The notes beneath the pieces were generated by a model. The model made no database searches and was not told where the DNA came from. It saw nothing but the letters and a program-made list of their open reading frames with translations. Positions 32,736 to 41,426 of a DNA stretch of 42,796 nt are shown here, in pieces; position 1 is the first letter of the stretch, and each line of letters begins with the position of its first letter. The stretch is from an uncultured Treponema sp. (lineage in GTDB: Bacteria; Spirochaetota; Spirochaetia; Treponematales; Treponemataceae). Location: the NCBI GenBank assembly GCA_937902445.1, contig CALELJ010000039.1, positions 1-42,796 of the forward strand, in the 5' to 3' direction. The position numbers were made by a program, and so were the translations under genes.

Positions 32736-33749
32736 CTATTCAAGAACCGTGCCGATGAAATTTCTTGCACCATTCATAAATGATTTGTAGTCCATTGCCT
32801 TCTTTGACTGCCACTGGAGTTCCGTAGCGATGAGAACGCCGTCTCCAGTCTGGATCAGAATTCCACGGGGCTTGCTGTATGCAAGGACAGTTCCCGGAAC
32901 AGCCGAAGTATTTTTTGGAATGCTTGGATCCTGGGTCGCAACTTTTGACGCTGCCCTTCCTTTCAGGATTCTAAGCTGAACTCCACCAGCCGAAGTAAAA
33001 CATCCAGGCCATGGAGTATATGCCCTTATCATGGCATCTATTTTTTCAGCAGGAAGTTTCCAGTCAATCTTTCCGTCTTCCTTCTTTATCTTTGTGCAGT
33101 ATGAAGGTTCTCCAACCTGAGGTGTTGCAGGCGGAAGAACGCCGGTGCGGGAAATCTGCCTCAGATACTGAGTAAACATGGCGGTGCCATAAACAGAACA
33201 CTGGCGCAAAAGATATTCCGCATTTTCATTTCCGGTCAAACGGTATTTGTGGCAGGTAATGATGTCGCCTTCATCCATTCCAAGGGCCATGGTCTGGATC
33301 GAACATCCGGTCTCCTCATCCATGTTGAGGATGCACTCATTGATTGGAGTCGCACCCCTGTACTTTGGAAGGATCGACGGATGAATGTTGATTCCGCCGT
33401 ATTTAAAAAGCGAGAAGAACTTTGGACCAAGAATGTGGCCATAAGCAAAACAGATGAAGATGTCCGGCTTGAGGGAAGCAAGAATCTCACGTTCCGGAGC
33501 ACATACATGTTCCGGGCAAAGGATCTTTATGTCAGTTCCGCGGGCCTCGTTCCAGGTGCGGGCATACTGCTCAACTTCCGTCGGAACAAGTTCCGAATGA
33601 CGGCCTCTCGTTGTGGGAGGATTCGTGAGGACACCAACTATTTCATACTGCTCGTCAGGAGTTGCTTTTGACATCTCGCTGTCACGCAAAAGAAGTTCAA
33701 GGATTGTCGCAGCAACCTGAGGACTTCCACCGTATACTACTCTCAGCAT
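32736..33749 (-). CDS. fmt: Methionyl-tRNA formyltransferase
   Basis: A 337-residue enzyme that formylates initiator methionyl-tRNA using 10-formyl-tetrahydrofolate. The catalytic region INIHPSILPKYRGATPI has the Asn and His of the family, and the following AGGG of MALGMDEGDII carries the conserved aspartate. The C-terminal domain (about residues 215-337) is the tRNA-binding OB-fold. It lies 6 bases after def, the usual partner that later removes the formyl group. Confidence 0.93.
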   Translation of the reverse strand: MLRVVYGGSPQVAATILELLLRDSEMSKATPDEQYEIVGVLTNPPTTRGRHSELVPTEVEQYARTWNEARGTDIKILCPEHVCAPEREILASLKPDIFICFAYGHILGPKFFSLFKYGGINIHPSILPKYRGATPINECILNMDEETGCSIQTMALGMDEGDIITCHKYRLTGNENAEYLLRQCSVYGTAMFTQYLRQISRTGVLPPATPQVGEPSYCTKIKKEDGKIDWKLPAEKIDAMIRAYTPWPGCFTSAGGVQLRILKGRAASKVATQDPSIPKNTSAVPGTVLAYSKPRGILIQTGDGVLIATELQWQSKKAMDYKSFMNGARNFIGTVLE

Positions 33750-33755
33750 TTTTAC

Positions 33756-34340
33756 CTACTTGTTCTTTTTTGCTTCTTTCGCAGCTTTCTTTGCCGCGAT
33801 GCTGCGCTGCTTTGCTTCCTTTGCCGCAGCCTTTTTTTCCGCACGTTCCGCACGGCGCTTCATTGTTTCGATGACTTCCTGCTTGTATGCCTCATCTCCA
33901 TGGTCGATGTAAAGCACTCCATCAAGGTGGTCGTTTTCATGCTGTATGATTCTTGCAAGAAGTCCGTCGGCATCGTTGATCACAAATGGTTTTCCGTTTT
34001 CGTTCAACGCAGTTACGGAAATCTTTACAGGACGTACAATTTCCTCGGAGAATCCCGGAAGAGAAAGACAGCCTTCTTCATAGGAAGATGTTTCTGCGGA
34101 AGTCTTGATGATTTCAGGATTGATAAAAACGCGTCTTACTTCATCATCTGCTTCAAGTACAAAAAATCTCTTTGCAATTCCAACCTGAGGTGCGGCAAGT
34201 CCAACACCGTTGGCACTTACCATGGTTTCAAACATTTCGTCGAAAAGCTCACGCATCTCATCGTTTATTTCTTCCGGCTTGACCGGCTCGCATTTCTGTC
34301 TGAGTATTTCTTCACCAAGCTTTGTAATTCTCATTTCCAT
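33756..34340 (-). CDS. def: Peptide deformylase with a lysine/alanine-rich tail
   Basis: A 194-residue metallo-deformylase that removes the formyl group from new proteins. Motifs are GVGLAAPQVG (residues 45-54), EEGCLSLPG (metal ligand C91) and QHENDHLDG (H134, H138 ligands with the catalytic glutamate between). The last 30 or so residues are almost only Lys, Ala, Glu and Arg, an extension that may reach into the ribosomal tunnel exit region. It lies between hisD and fmt. Both ATGs at its start (34340 and 34334) are served by AAAGGA. Confidence 0.93.
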   Translation of the reverse strand: MEMRITKLGEEILRQKCEPVKPEEINDEMRELFDEMFETMVSANGVGLAAPQVGIAKRFFVLEADDEVRRVFINPEIIKTSAETSSYEEGCLSLPGFSEEIVRPVKISVTALNENGKPFVINDADGLLARIIQHENDHLDGVLYIDHGDEAYKQEVIETMKRRAERAEKKAAAKEAKQRSIAAKKAAKEAKKNK

Positions 34341-34353
34341 TTTCCTTTCAAAT

Positions 34354-35715
34354 TTACAGTCTTACTCTGGCGGCTCTTGCATGTCCTGCAAGTCCTTCCG
34401 CATCACCAAGAATTCCGGCAGCCTTTGCGGAATTCACAGGGCCTTCCTTTGAGCTGTCAGTACGCAAAGTCGTTACAGTCTTAAGGAAAACACGGACGCT
34501 GAGGCCTCCAGTAAATCTTGCGCTTCCACTTGTCGGCAATGTGTGGTTCAGTCCTGCGGCATAGTCACCGAAAACTTCCGCAGCTCCATGGCCTATAAAA
34601 AGGGAACCGTAGTTGTGCACAAGTTTTTCTATGCTGTCCCGGTCCGCACCTGATTCCATGGCAAGCTCAAGATGTTCAGGGGCCTTTCTGTTGGCGATGT
34701 CCGCGGCCTGCTCAAGTGAATCACAAAGGATTATCCTTCCGTAAGTGTCGATGCTCTGGCGGGCAACGGCTGCGGTAGCAAGGGTTTCAAGCTGTTTTTC
34801 AATTTCCGCGCTGACTTTTTCCGCAAGTTCCCTGTCAGTGAGGGCAAGCACGGGCTGTGCCACAACATCGTGTTCGGCCTGGGCAAGCAGGTCGGCGGCA
34901 ACCCATTCAGGATTTGCGCTTTTATCGGCGATGATGAAAACCTCGGTAGGACCTGCAACCATGTCGATGCCGACAGTTCCGTATACAAGCTTCTTTGCCT
35001 CAGCAACAAATTTATTTCCAGGACCAACGATTACATCTACAGCCGGAATTGATTCAGTTCCGAAAGCAAGGGCGCCGATAGCCTGGGAACCACCACATGC
35101 AAATGCCTTTGTAACACCACAGATATAGGCTGCTGCCATTATGTTTTCATCAGCATAAGGCTTTCCGTTTTCAAATGCCTTTCCAGGAACACCCTTTCCA
35201 GCTTTTTCGGCTTCTGCCTTGTCCGACGGGTGAACTCGTGGTGGAGTACAAAGGATGATTTCCTTGACGCCTGCAGCAACTGCCGGAGCAACTGTCATCA
35301 CCATTGTGGAAACCAAAGCAAAACGGCCGGCCGGAACATAGACTCCTGCACGGTCTACGGCAATGTTTTTCTGCCCCGTAAAAAGACCAGGTTCAAGTTC
35401 AACTTCAAAATCGTCAAAGGATTCCCTCTGCTTTTTTGCGAAACGGACGGCAAGGTCACGGCTGTAGCAAAGGGCATGATAAAGATCAGGATTTTCTTTC
35501 TGCATTTTTTCAGCGGCTGCTTTGAGTTCCGACTGTGGAATTTCAAGAGTCGATGGAGAGGCAACGTCAAACTGAGCCGTATATTTTTTAACTGCGGCAT
35601 CTCCGTTTGAGCGCACGTCATTCAAAACATCGCGTACAACATCAATGGAAGAGCCAAAATCTCTGCCTCCAAAGAACGCGCTTTCGATTTCTGATGCTTT
35701 CTGAATTCTGATCAT
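34354..35715 (-). CDS. hisD: Histidinol dehydrogenase
   Basis: A 453-residue enzyme for the last two steps of histidine synthesis, oxidising histidinol to histidine with NAD and zinc. Motifs include YVPAGRFALVSTMVMTVAPA, GGSQAIGALAFGT, VGPGNKFVAEAKK, DMVAGPTEVFIIAD and LLAQAEHDV with the zinc ligands, ending NHTLPTSGSARFTGGLSV. I chose the ATG at 35715, with GGAG 9 bases upstream, over an in-frame TTG at 35730. No other his genes are in view; it heads an operon with def and fmt instead. Confidence 0.93.
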   Translation of the reverse strand: MIRIQKASEIESAFFGGRDFGSSIDVVRDVLNDVRSNGDAAVKKYTAQFDVASPSTLEIPQSELKAAAEKMQKENPDLYHALCYSRDLAVRFAKKQRESFDDFEVELEPGLFTGQKNIAVDRAGVYVPAGRFALVSTMVMTVAPAVAAGVKEIILCTPPRVHPSDKAEAEKAGKGVPGKAFENGKPYADENIMAAAYICGVTKAFACGGSQAIGALAFGTESIPAVDVIVGPGNKFVAEAKKLVYGTVGIDMVAGPTEVFIIADKSANPEWVAADLLAQAEHDVVAQPVLALTDRELAEKVSAEIEKQLETLATAAVARQSIDTYGRIILCDSLEQAADIANRKAPEHLELAMESGADRDSIEKLVHNYGSLFIGHGAAEVFGDYAAGLNHTLPTSGSARFTGGLSVRVFLKTVTTLRTDSSKEGPVNSAKAAGILGDAEGLAGHARAARVRL

Positions 35716-35777
35716 CTGGAATATCTCCAACGGGCACTTCCATAAGTTATTTTTATGCAGTAACCCCGATTTTTTTT

Positions 35778-35813
35778 GAACTCCATTTTATCAGAAAACG
35801 CAGATGTATACAA
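35778..35813 (-). promoter_or_regulatory. Promoter of the hisD-def-fmt-PASTA operon
   Basis: On the minus strand TTGTAT (35813-35808), 17 bases, TAAAAT (35790-35785), with a start expected near 35778. It leaves a leader of about 60 bases before hisD, which carries the GGAG ribosome site. Confidence 0.55.
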
Positions 35814-35896
35814 TTAAAGGGCATCTATAGGCGGCTGTTCTGTCATTTCCATTTTTCTGCTATCATGGTCACAGTAAAAAAAACAGGAGGCATGAT

Positions 35897-36439
35897 ATGG
35901 AAGAACTTTTTGACCAGTCCTATAGAGCCGCAATGGAATTGATCGAGGTTGCCGGATTGAAAAAAGGCCAGATTCTTGTGGTCGGATGTTCCAGCAGTGA
36001 GATTACAGGCGGAACAATCGGAAAGGATTCGAATCTTGAGGCGGCTGAAAAAACTTTTGGCGGAATCTATAAAGCCAGCCAGGAAAAAGGCATCGAACTT
36101 GCATGCCAGTGCTGTGAACACCTCAACAGGGCAATCATAATTGAATCGGCAACCGCAGAACGCCTTGGTCTTGAGGTCGTCAACGTAGTTCCACAGCCAA
36201 AAGCCGGCGGATCATTTGCAACCACAGCCTGGAATACATTCAGCAATCCTGCAGCCGTGGAACACATAAAGGCCCACGCAGGAATGGACATCGGGGATAC
36301 CCTCATCGGAATGCACCTTAAGGATGTGGCGGTTCCGGTAAGGCTTTCAACCAGCGCCATCGGCAACGCTCACCTTGTCTGTGCCAGAACCCGTGCAAAA
36401 TATATCGGCGGAGAAAGGGCAGCGTACAGGGCGGAATAG
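35897..36439 (+). CDS. YwlG/UPF0340 (DUF436) family protein
   Basis: A 180-residue protein of the TIGR01440/DUF436 family. Recognisable parts are LVVGCSSSEITGGTIGKDS near residue 27, CQCCEHLNRAIIIE near 74, VVPQPKAGGSFATTAW near 100, and a C-terminal YIGGERAAYR. The family is widespread in Firmicutes and some spirochaetes; its function is not established to my knowledge. It has a perfect AGGAGG ribosome site and stands alone between divergent hisD and the TAXI gene. A TATCAT at 35861-35866 may be its -10 box. Confidence 0.82.
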   Translation: MEELFDQSYRAAMELIEVAGLKKGQILVVGCSSSEITGGTIGKDSNLEAAEKTFGGIYKASQEKGIELACQCCEHLNRAIIIESATAERLGLEVVNVVPQPKAGGSFATTAWNTFSNPAAVEHIKAHAGMDIGDTLIGMHLKDVAVPVRLSTSAIGNAHLVCARTRAKYIGGERAAYRAE

Positions 36440-36481
36440 CCGATTTAAAGTTCCGCGACAGTAAAACACCGATTTCTACAA

Positions 36482-36517
36482 TTGAATTGGTGTAAGATTC
36501 AGTGTATTATAGTAGAA
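36482..36517 (+). promoter_or_regulatory. Promoter of the TAXI-TRAP cassette
   Basis: TTGAAT (36482-36487), 17 bases, TATTAT (36505-36510), with a start near 36517. The leader of about 25 bases contains the AAAGGAG ribosome site of the binding-protein gene. Confidence 0.6.
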
Positions 36518-36541
36518 ATAAAATCAAAAGGAGCATAAACA

Positions 36542-37498
36542 ATGAAGAAAATTGCAGCATTTGTACTTGCAGTTTCAGCAGCACTCGTACTTGCAGGCTG
36601 CTCAAAGACAGCATCAAAGAAGAATTTCATCCTTGCAACAGGCGGAACTTCTGGCACTTACTACCCGTTCGGCGGCGCAATCGCAAACATCTGGAACACA
36701 AAGATCGAGGGCATGAACGTTACAGCCCAGTCAACAGGTGCTTCAGCAGAAAATCTCCGTCTCATCAGCGCAGGGGATGCAGAATTCGCTACAGTTCAGA
36801 ATGACGTCATGGACTATGCATACAACGGAACAGACATGTTTGCAGGAAAGGCACTTCCAAATCTTGCTACACTCGGAACAATGTACCCTGAAGTAGTTCA
36901 GATTGCGGCTTCAAAATCAAGCGGAATCAAGACAATCTACGACCTCAAGGGAAAGCGTGTTTCTGTAGGCGATGCAGGTTCAGGTGTTGAATTCAACGCA
37001 AAGCAGATTCTCGAAGGCTACGGTCTTACATTCGACGACATCAAGAAGTCAAACCTTTCATTCAAGGAATCAGGCGAAGGTCTCCAGAACGGAACTTTGG
37101 ACGCATGTTTCATCACAGCAGGTGTTCCAAACGCAGCTCTCCAGGAACTTGCATTTACAAACGGTCTCGTGCTCATTCCTGTTGACGGTGCTGAAGCCGA
37201 TGCAATCTGCGCAAAGTACGGATTCTACACAAAGACTACAATTCCAGGCGGAACATACAAGGGAACAGATGCAGATACAGAAGCACTTTCGATCAAGTGT
37301 ACAATCGCTGTAAACGCAAACCTTGATGAAGATACAGTTTACAAGATGACAAAAGTTCTCTTTGAAAACCTTGAAGAACTTGGAAACGCACACGCAAAGG
37401 GAAAGGAAGTTACTGCTGCTAAGGCTGTTACAGGATGTTCAGTTCCATTCCACCCGGGCGCAAAAAAGTACTTCGAAGAAATCGGACTTGTTAAATAA
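36542..37498 (+). CDS. TAXI family TRAP transporter solute-binding lipoprotein
   Basis: A 318-residue substrate-binding protein. It has a lipoprotein signal (lipobox LVLAGC, cysteine at residue 20), then FILATGGTSGTYYPFGGAIAN, which is the opening of TAXI proteins, and GMNVTAQSTGASAENLRL with GDAEFATVQNDV. It should sit in the periplasm tethered to a membrane and pass its ligand to the fused permease encoded downstream. Glutamate or other carboxylates are known for some members; the ligand here cannot be told. Codon use is strongly biased (many AAG, GCA, TTC, CTC), as for a highly expressed gene. Confidence 0.92.
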   Translation: MKKIAAFVLAVSAALVLAGCSKTASKKNFILATGGTSGTYYPFGGAIANIWNTKIEGMNVTAQSTGASAENLRLISAGDAEFATVQNDVMDYAYNGTDMFAGKALPNLATLGTMYPEVVQIAASKSSGIKTIYDLKGKRVSVGDAGSGVEFNAKQILEGYGLTFDDIKKSNLSFKESGEGLQNGTLDACFITAGVPNAALQELAFTNGLVLIPVDGAEADAICAKYGFYTKTTIPGGTYKGTDADTEALSIKCTIAVNANLDEDTVYKMTKVLFENLEELGNAHAKGKEVTAAKAVTGCSVPFHPGAKKYFEEIGLVK

Positions 37499-37563
37499 TT
37501 AGGAATTAGGAATTAAGAATTAGGAATTGGAAGGAAGATGAAACTTTTTTCTGATTCCTAATT
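37499..37563. repeat. AATTAGGAATT repeats with a downstream complementary arm
   Basis: Just after the binding-protein stop are two exact copies of AATTAGGAATT (37504-37514 and 37518-37528) and a partial one before them. ATTCCTAATT at 37554-37563 is the reverse complement, so either copy can form a 10-base-pair stem with a loop of 26 or more. A TTTTTT lies inside the loop. It may protect the 3' end of the binding-protein mRNA or reduce read-through into the permease genes. Confidence 0.5.
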
Positions 37564-37573
37564 AATTACAGCA

Positions 37574-38074
37574 ATGAAGACAAAGGCACTTTTGATTTCA
37601 GTCATTTTCTTTTTAGCAATGGTGTTTGTTTTCACTTTTCCTTTTTATTCAGTTCTTTCAATTTCAAACAGAAAGAATCCTTCAGAGAAAATTTATTTTA
37701 CAGACGGAACGAAAGGTTTTGTCGTTTCCTACACCCACTCGGTGAACAAAGGACGCGTCCACGACTATTACAGAACGGAAGGCCGCAACCTTGTTGTCTA
37801 CAGGACCGACTTTGTAAGCTACGGAGCCGGAATGCCTGAACTTGAGGAAACTCCGGGTGCTGTTTTCCATGAGACAGACGGAACTTATTCCATGGAATAC
37901 AGAAGGGATGCAGGCCGGTCGTTTTTACTTTCAGTCGGTGTCATTGCCGAACATTCCATTACAGTCGGAAGTCATGAATTTTTTCTGAAAGATTTTTTTG
38001 CTCCAAGAACAAGTCTTGTATTTGAAGTAAAAAACATTTCACTTTACCAGTTCTTGAAAAGGAGGCCAATTTGA
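37574..38074 (+). CDS. DUF1850 protein of the TAXI-TRAP cassette
   Basis: A 166-residue protein with an N-terminal membrane segment (residues 5-27) and the DUF1850 pattern: VSYTHSVNKGRVHDYYRTEG, then VVYRTDFVSYGAGMPE. DUF1850 genes are commonly found between a TAXI binding protein and a fused TRAP permease, as here. A helper or assembly role facing the periplasm is likely but unproven. No clear ribosome site precedes the ATG. The stop codon overlaps the TTG start of the permease gene by 4 bases. Confidence 0.82.
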   Translation: MKTKALLISVIFFLAMVFVFTFPFYSVLSISNRKNPSEKIYFTDGTKGFVVSYTHSVNKGRVHDYYRTEGRNLVVYRTDFVSYGAGMPELEETPGAVFHETDGTYSMEYRRDAGRSFLLSVGVIAEHSITVGSHEFFLKDFFAPRTSLVFEVKNISLYQFLKRRPI

Positions 38075-40086
38075 GCAGCAAAGAAAAAAACAACCAGACA
38101 GAAAATCAGTTTGAAGAGCAGATGGAAAATCTGGGACCTACTTCAAACGAAACGGAACTTAAGGAAATGATGAAAAGCCTTGACCGCGAGCAGGCATACA
38201 GAGAGCATACCTGCTGGCGTCAGTACATTACCGTAATCGTTTCCATTGCCTTTGTGGTTTTCCAGTTATATTCAAGCCTTTCGGGAATGGTAACGGCACA
38301 GGTTCTCCGCGCAACACACCTTGCCTTTGTCCAGATGCTTGCTTTCCTTCTTTTTCCTGCAACCAAAAAGCTTCCGCGCAACCATCTGCCATGGTACGAC
38401 GTTGTCCTTGCGTTGATTGGGGCCGCCTGCTGGTTCTACATAGTCGTCAATTTCCAGGAACTTGCACGCCGTACAGGAGCTTTTACCTTCCTTGATATTT
38501 TCGTAGCCTGCGTGGGAATTCTTGTCCTCGCAGAAAGCTGCCGCCGCATCGTAGGACTTCCTATTCTCATCATTGCAACATGTTTTGTCCTCTACGCACT
38601 TTTCGGCCGCTACATGCCGGGCTTCCTGAACCACCGCGGATATACGGTAAAACGTGTCGCAGCCCATCTTTTCTACAACACGGAAGGAATCATGGGTGTT
38701 CCACTCGGTGCATGTTCCACATTCATCTTCCTTTTCATTCTCTTTGGTGCGCTTCTTGAAAAAACAGGAAGCGGACAGTTCTTCATCGACATCTGCAACG
38801 CCATCGCAGGTGGAGCTTCCGGCGGCCCAGCAAAAGTTGCTGTCCTTACAAGCGCCCTCCTTGGTACTGTAAGCGGATCGTCTGTTTCAAACACTGTCGG
38901 AAGCGGAAGTTTTACAATTCCAATGATGAAAAAACTTGGATACAAGAAAGAATTTGCCGGAGCAGTAGAAGCCGCAGCATCAACTGGCGGACAGCTTATG
39001 CCGCCTATCATGGGAGCAGCAGCATTCCTCATGGCAGAAAGCCTCGGTGTTCCTTACATCAAGATTGTAAAGGCATCGATCATTCCGGCCATACTTTACT
39101 TCACAGGAATTTTCATCACAGTACATCTTGAAGCACACAAACTGAGCCTTAAGGGACTTCCCCGTGAAAAGCTTCCAAGATTTCTTCCCCTTTTCCTCCG
39201 CAAAGGATACATGCTTCTGCCTCTGATCATCATCGTCGCATTCCTCTGCATGGGACGCACTGCAGTTTACGCAGCCTTCATGGGAATAGCCGCATGTGTT
39301 GCAATAGGACTTGTCACATCTTTCGTAGACGTCGCAAAGGGACGCAGGCCAACATTCAGCGGAAAGGATGTCATTGAAGTAATGTGTGCCGCCGCAAGAA
39401 ACATAATCAGTGTTGCCATAGCCTGTGCAATGGCCGGCATCATCATCGGCGTAGTAACCCTTACGGGAATCGGCCTTAAGTTTGGAGCAGGATTGATTTC
39501 AATCTCCCACGGAATAGCACTCATAACACTTCTGCTCACTATGGTTTCTTCGATTATCCTTGGAATGGGAGCACCTACAACTGCAAACTACCTCATCACT
39601 TCAACAATTACAGCAGGTGCCATCATCCAGCTTGGATACGAACCGATCGCAGCCCACATGTTCGCATTCTATTTTGGTATCATCGCAGACGTAACACCTC
39701 CGGTAGCACTTGCCGCTCTAGCAGGAGCTGCCATAGCCAAGGGAAAACCGATGCGCACAGCCCTCAACGCCACAAAACTTGCCATCGGTGCTTTCATCAT
39801 TCCATACATCTTCGTATTCAACCCGGCAATGCTTATGATAAACACCGACCTGAGGGGCATAATTTCAATCAGCATTTCCGCCATCATCGGCATGTTTGGA
39901 ATCAGCGCCGCCCTTGAAGGTTATGTTTGCAGAAAGGAATCGATAATCGAAAGAATTCTTTTTGCGGCCGCAGGTTTCTGCTGTGTAATGCCTGGATTCA
40001 CGACAGACGGAATCGGTTTCCTGATCATGGGTGCGCTTATCGCCTACCAGATAATCAGAAACAGGGCTGAAAATAAAAGTGCATAA
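38071..40086 (+). CDS. TRAP transporter fused permease (small and large subunits)
   Basis: A 671-residue polytopic protein combining the DctQ-like small and DctM-like large subunits, the usual form in TAXI systems. After a hydrophilic N-terminus of about 55 residues come some 16 to 18 hydrophobic segments. DctM-type motifs include ASGGPAKVAVLTSALLGT and SGSSVSNTVGSGSFTIP, then STGGQLMPPIMGAAAFLMAE and GMGAPTTANYL, which line the transport path. It drives uptake with an ion gradient, usually sodium. The start is TTG with an excellent AGGAGG 5 bases upstream. Confidence 0.93.
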   Translation: MSSKEKNNQTENQFEEQMENLGPTSNETELKEMMKSLDREQAYREHTCWRQYITVIVSIAFVVFQLYSSLSGMVTAQVLRATHLAFVQMLAFLLFPATKKLPRNHLPWYDVVLALIGAACWFYIVVNFQELARRTGAFTFLDIFVACVGILVLAESCRRIVGLPILIIATCFVLYALFGRYMPGFLNHRGYTVKRVAAHLFYNTEGIMGVPLGACSTFIFLFILFGALLEKTGSGQFFIDICNAIAGGASGGPAKVAVLTSALLGTVSGSSVSNTVGSGSFTIPMMKKLGYKKEFAGAVEAAASTGGQLMPPIMGAAAFLMAESLGVPYIKIVKASIIPAILYFTGIFITVHLEAHKLSLKGLPREKLPRFLPLFLRKGYMLLPLIIIVAFLCMGRTAVYAAFMGIAACVAIGLVTSFVDVAKGRRPTFSGKDVIEVMCAAARNIISVAIACAMAGIIIGVVTLTGIGLKFGAGLISISHGIALITLLLTMVSSIILGMGAPTTANYLITSTITAGAIIQLGYEPIAAHMFAFYFGIIADVTPPVALAALAGAAIAKGKPMRTALNATKLAIGAFIIPYIFVFNPAMLMINTDLRGIISISISAIIGMFGISAALEGYVCRKESIIERILFAAAGFCCVMPGFTTDGIGFLIMGALIAYQIIRNRAENKSA

Positions 40087-40092
40087 ATGAAG

Positions 40093-40120
40093 AATGCCGG
40101 CGTCATTGCCGGCATTTTTT
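40093..40120 (+). terminator. Rho-independent terminator after the TRAP cassette
   Basis: AATGCCGGC (40093-40101), loop GTCATT, GCCGGCATT (40108-40116), then a T-run. The 9-base-pair stem is perfect. It lies 6 bases after the permease stop and ends at the 3' end of the converging HD-GYP gene. Confidence 0.9.
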
Positions 40121-41309
40121 ATTTGGGAAAATATTTGTTCTTAAGCTGCGTGTAGTCAAAATTGCCTTCCTTCTCACGCATGTTGTAGTCCACATCCTTT
40201 TCAAGAATCCTGAGGAACACATCCGCAATGTCAGGGTCAAACTGCTTTCCCCTCTCATCCTGGATTATGGAGATGACTTTTTCACGAGGCATTACGCTTC
40301 TGTAGCTTCTGTTTGAGGTCATGGCGTCATAGGCGTCCGCAATGCTGACAATGCGGGCAATGACAGGAGTTTCAGTTCCGGCTTTGCCATCAGGATAACC
40401 CCTGCCGTCATAACGTTCGTGGTGCCATCTTGCGACCTGGGCAAGTTCCGGCATCTCATCGATTTCATGAAGGATATTCCAGCCGGACACAGGATGCTTT
40501 TTTATTTCCGCATATTCCTCGTCGGTAAGCTTGCCTTTTTTGTTGATGATCTCATCGGCGATGCTTATCTTTCCAATATCGTGGAGAAGTCCGCAAAAAT
40601 AGATTGTCTTCTGCATTTCATCGGAAAAACCCATATCCTTTGCAATCATCTCGGCATAGGAAGCGACACGGATCGAATGTCCGTTTGTATATTTATCTTT
40701 TGCTTCAACCGTCTGGCTCAAAGTAACAAAGAGCCTCAAAGACAGGCGTTCAATCTGAATGTTCTGCTCATCAGTTTTGGACTGGGCTACGGAACAGGAA
40801 ACCATGCTGATGATTCCCATGCAGACAGCCTCAACACCACAGCAGAAAGCCGTGAGGATAAACTGATATGAAATCTTCATTTCAACGAAGCCAATCTCAG
40901 GACGCAATATACTTTTAAATGTATTTACACCGAACAAAGCACAGGCAAGGAGACTGTAAAAGTAGAACATCTTGTTCCGTCTTTGATAGTGAGTTTTGAA
41001 AATGTAACCCAAAAGTCCAATGAGCGGTATGAGAGGCACAACGATGGAACAGAATCCCCAGTAATATTTGATGCACCAGGTCATCACCGTTGAAAAAAGA
41101 AATACTTCGGAAAAGAAGAGCACGTAGGCCTGGTAAAGACATCTACCATTCAGAAACAGAAAGAAACAGGTGATGTAGACAGCAAAGCTCAATACATTGA
41201 AATATGACAGAGCACCCGCACCGGCGGTCATCATGAGACAGAAAAACACAACATGTACCAGAAGAACCATCACTGATACACAGGCCATGAACAGATGCAT
41301 GTTGTCCAT
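40119..41309 (-). CDS. Integral membrane HD-GYP phosphodiesterase
   Basis: A 396-residue protein with about seven hydrophobic segments (residues 5-175), resembling an integral-membrane sensory unit, and a C-terminal HD-GYP domain with GLLHDIGK (H243, D244), WHHERYDGRGYPDG and IADAYDAMTS. It should break down cyclic di-GMP in response to an unknown membrane signal. I chose the ATG at 41309, which has AAAAGG upstream. The in-frame ATG at 41381 is rejected because a perfect TATAAT lies inside those first codons, so that region is promoter and not coding. Confidence 0.88.
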   Translation of the reverse strand: MDNMHLFMACVSVMVLLVHVVFFCLMMTAGAGALSYFNVLSFAVYITCFFLFLNGRCLYQAYVLFFSEVFLFSTVMTWCIKYYWGFCSIVVPLIPLIGLLGYIFKTHYQRRNKMFYFYSLLACALFGVNTFKSILRPEIGFVEMKISYQFILTAFCCGVEAVCMGIISMVSCSVAQSKTDEQNIQIERLSLRLFVTLSQTVEAKDKYTNGHSIRVASYAEMIAKDMGFSDEMQKTIYFCGLLHDIGKISIADEIINKKGKLTDEEYAEIKKHPVSGWNILHEIDEMPELAQVARWHHERYDGRGYPDGKAGTETPVIARIVSIADAYDAMTSNRSYRSVMPREKVISIIQDERGKQFDPDIADVFLRILEKDVDYNMREKEGNFDYTQLKNKYFPK

Positions 41310-41362
41310 GTTTATGCCTTTTCGCAATTCCCTGAGTTTCAAAACTTCATCCTGTTTACTTT

Positions 41363-41397
41363 TTCTACCATTATATTGCATAAAATCACAAAATCAA
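41363..41397 (-). promoter_or_regulatory. Promoter of the membrane HD-GYP gene
   Basis: On the minus strand TTGATT (41397-41392), 16 bases, TATAAT (41375-41370), with a start near 41363. The leader of about 54 bases then carries the ribosome site of the ATG at 41309. The divergent azlC gene begins only 30 bases beyond the -35 box. Confidence 0.6.
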
Positions 41398-41426
41398 CGA
41401 AAATCTTTGTTCCCGGCGGTAATAAT

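Noticed and set aside
37499..37530. CRISPR-like array at the AATTAGGAATT repeats
   Set aside because: The units are 11 bases and nearly contiguous, with no spacers and no cas genes nearby.
41310..41381. Upstream ATG of the membrane HD-GYP gene
   Set aside because: The TATAAT of its promoter lies within these codons, so they cannot be translated from that transcript.
41295..41426. N-terminal extension of AzlC
   Set aside because: AzlC homologues start with a short basic N-terminus like the one at 41427, and the extension covers the divergent promoter.
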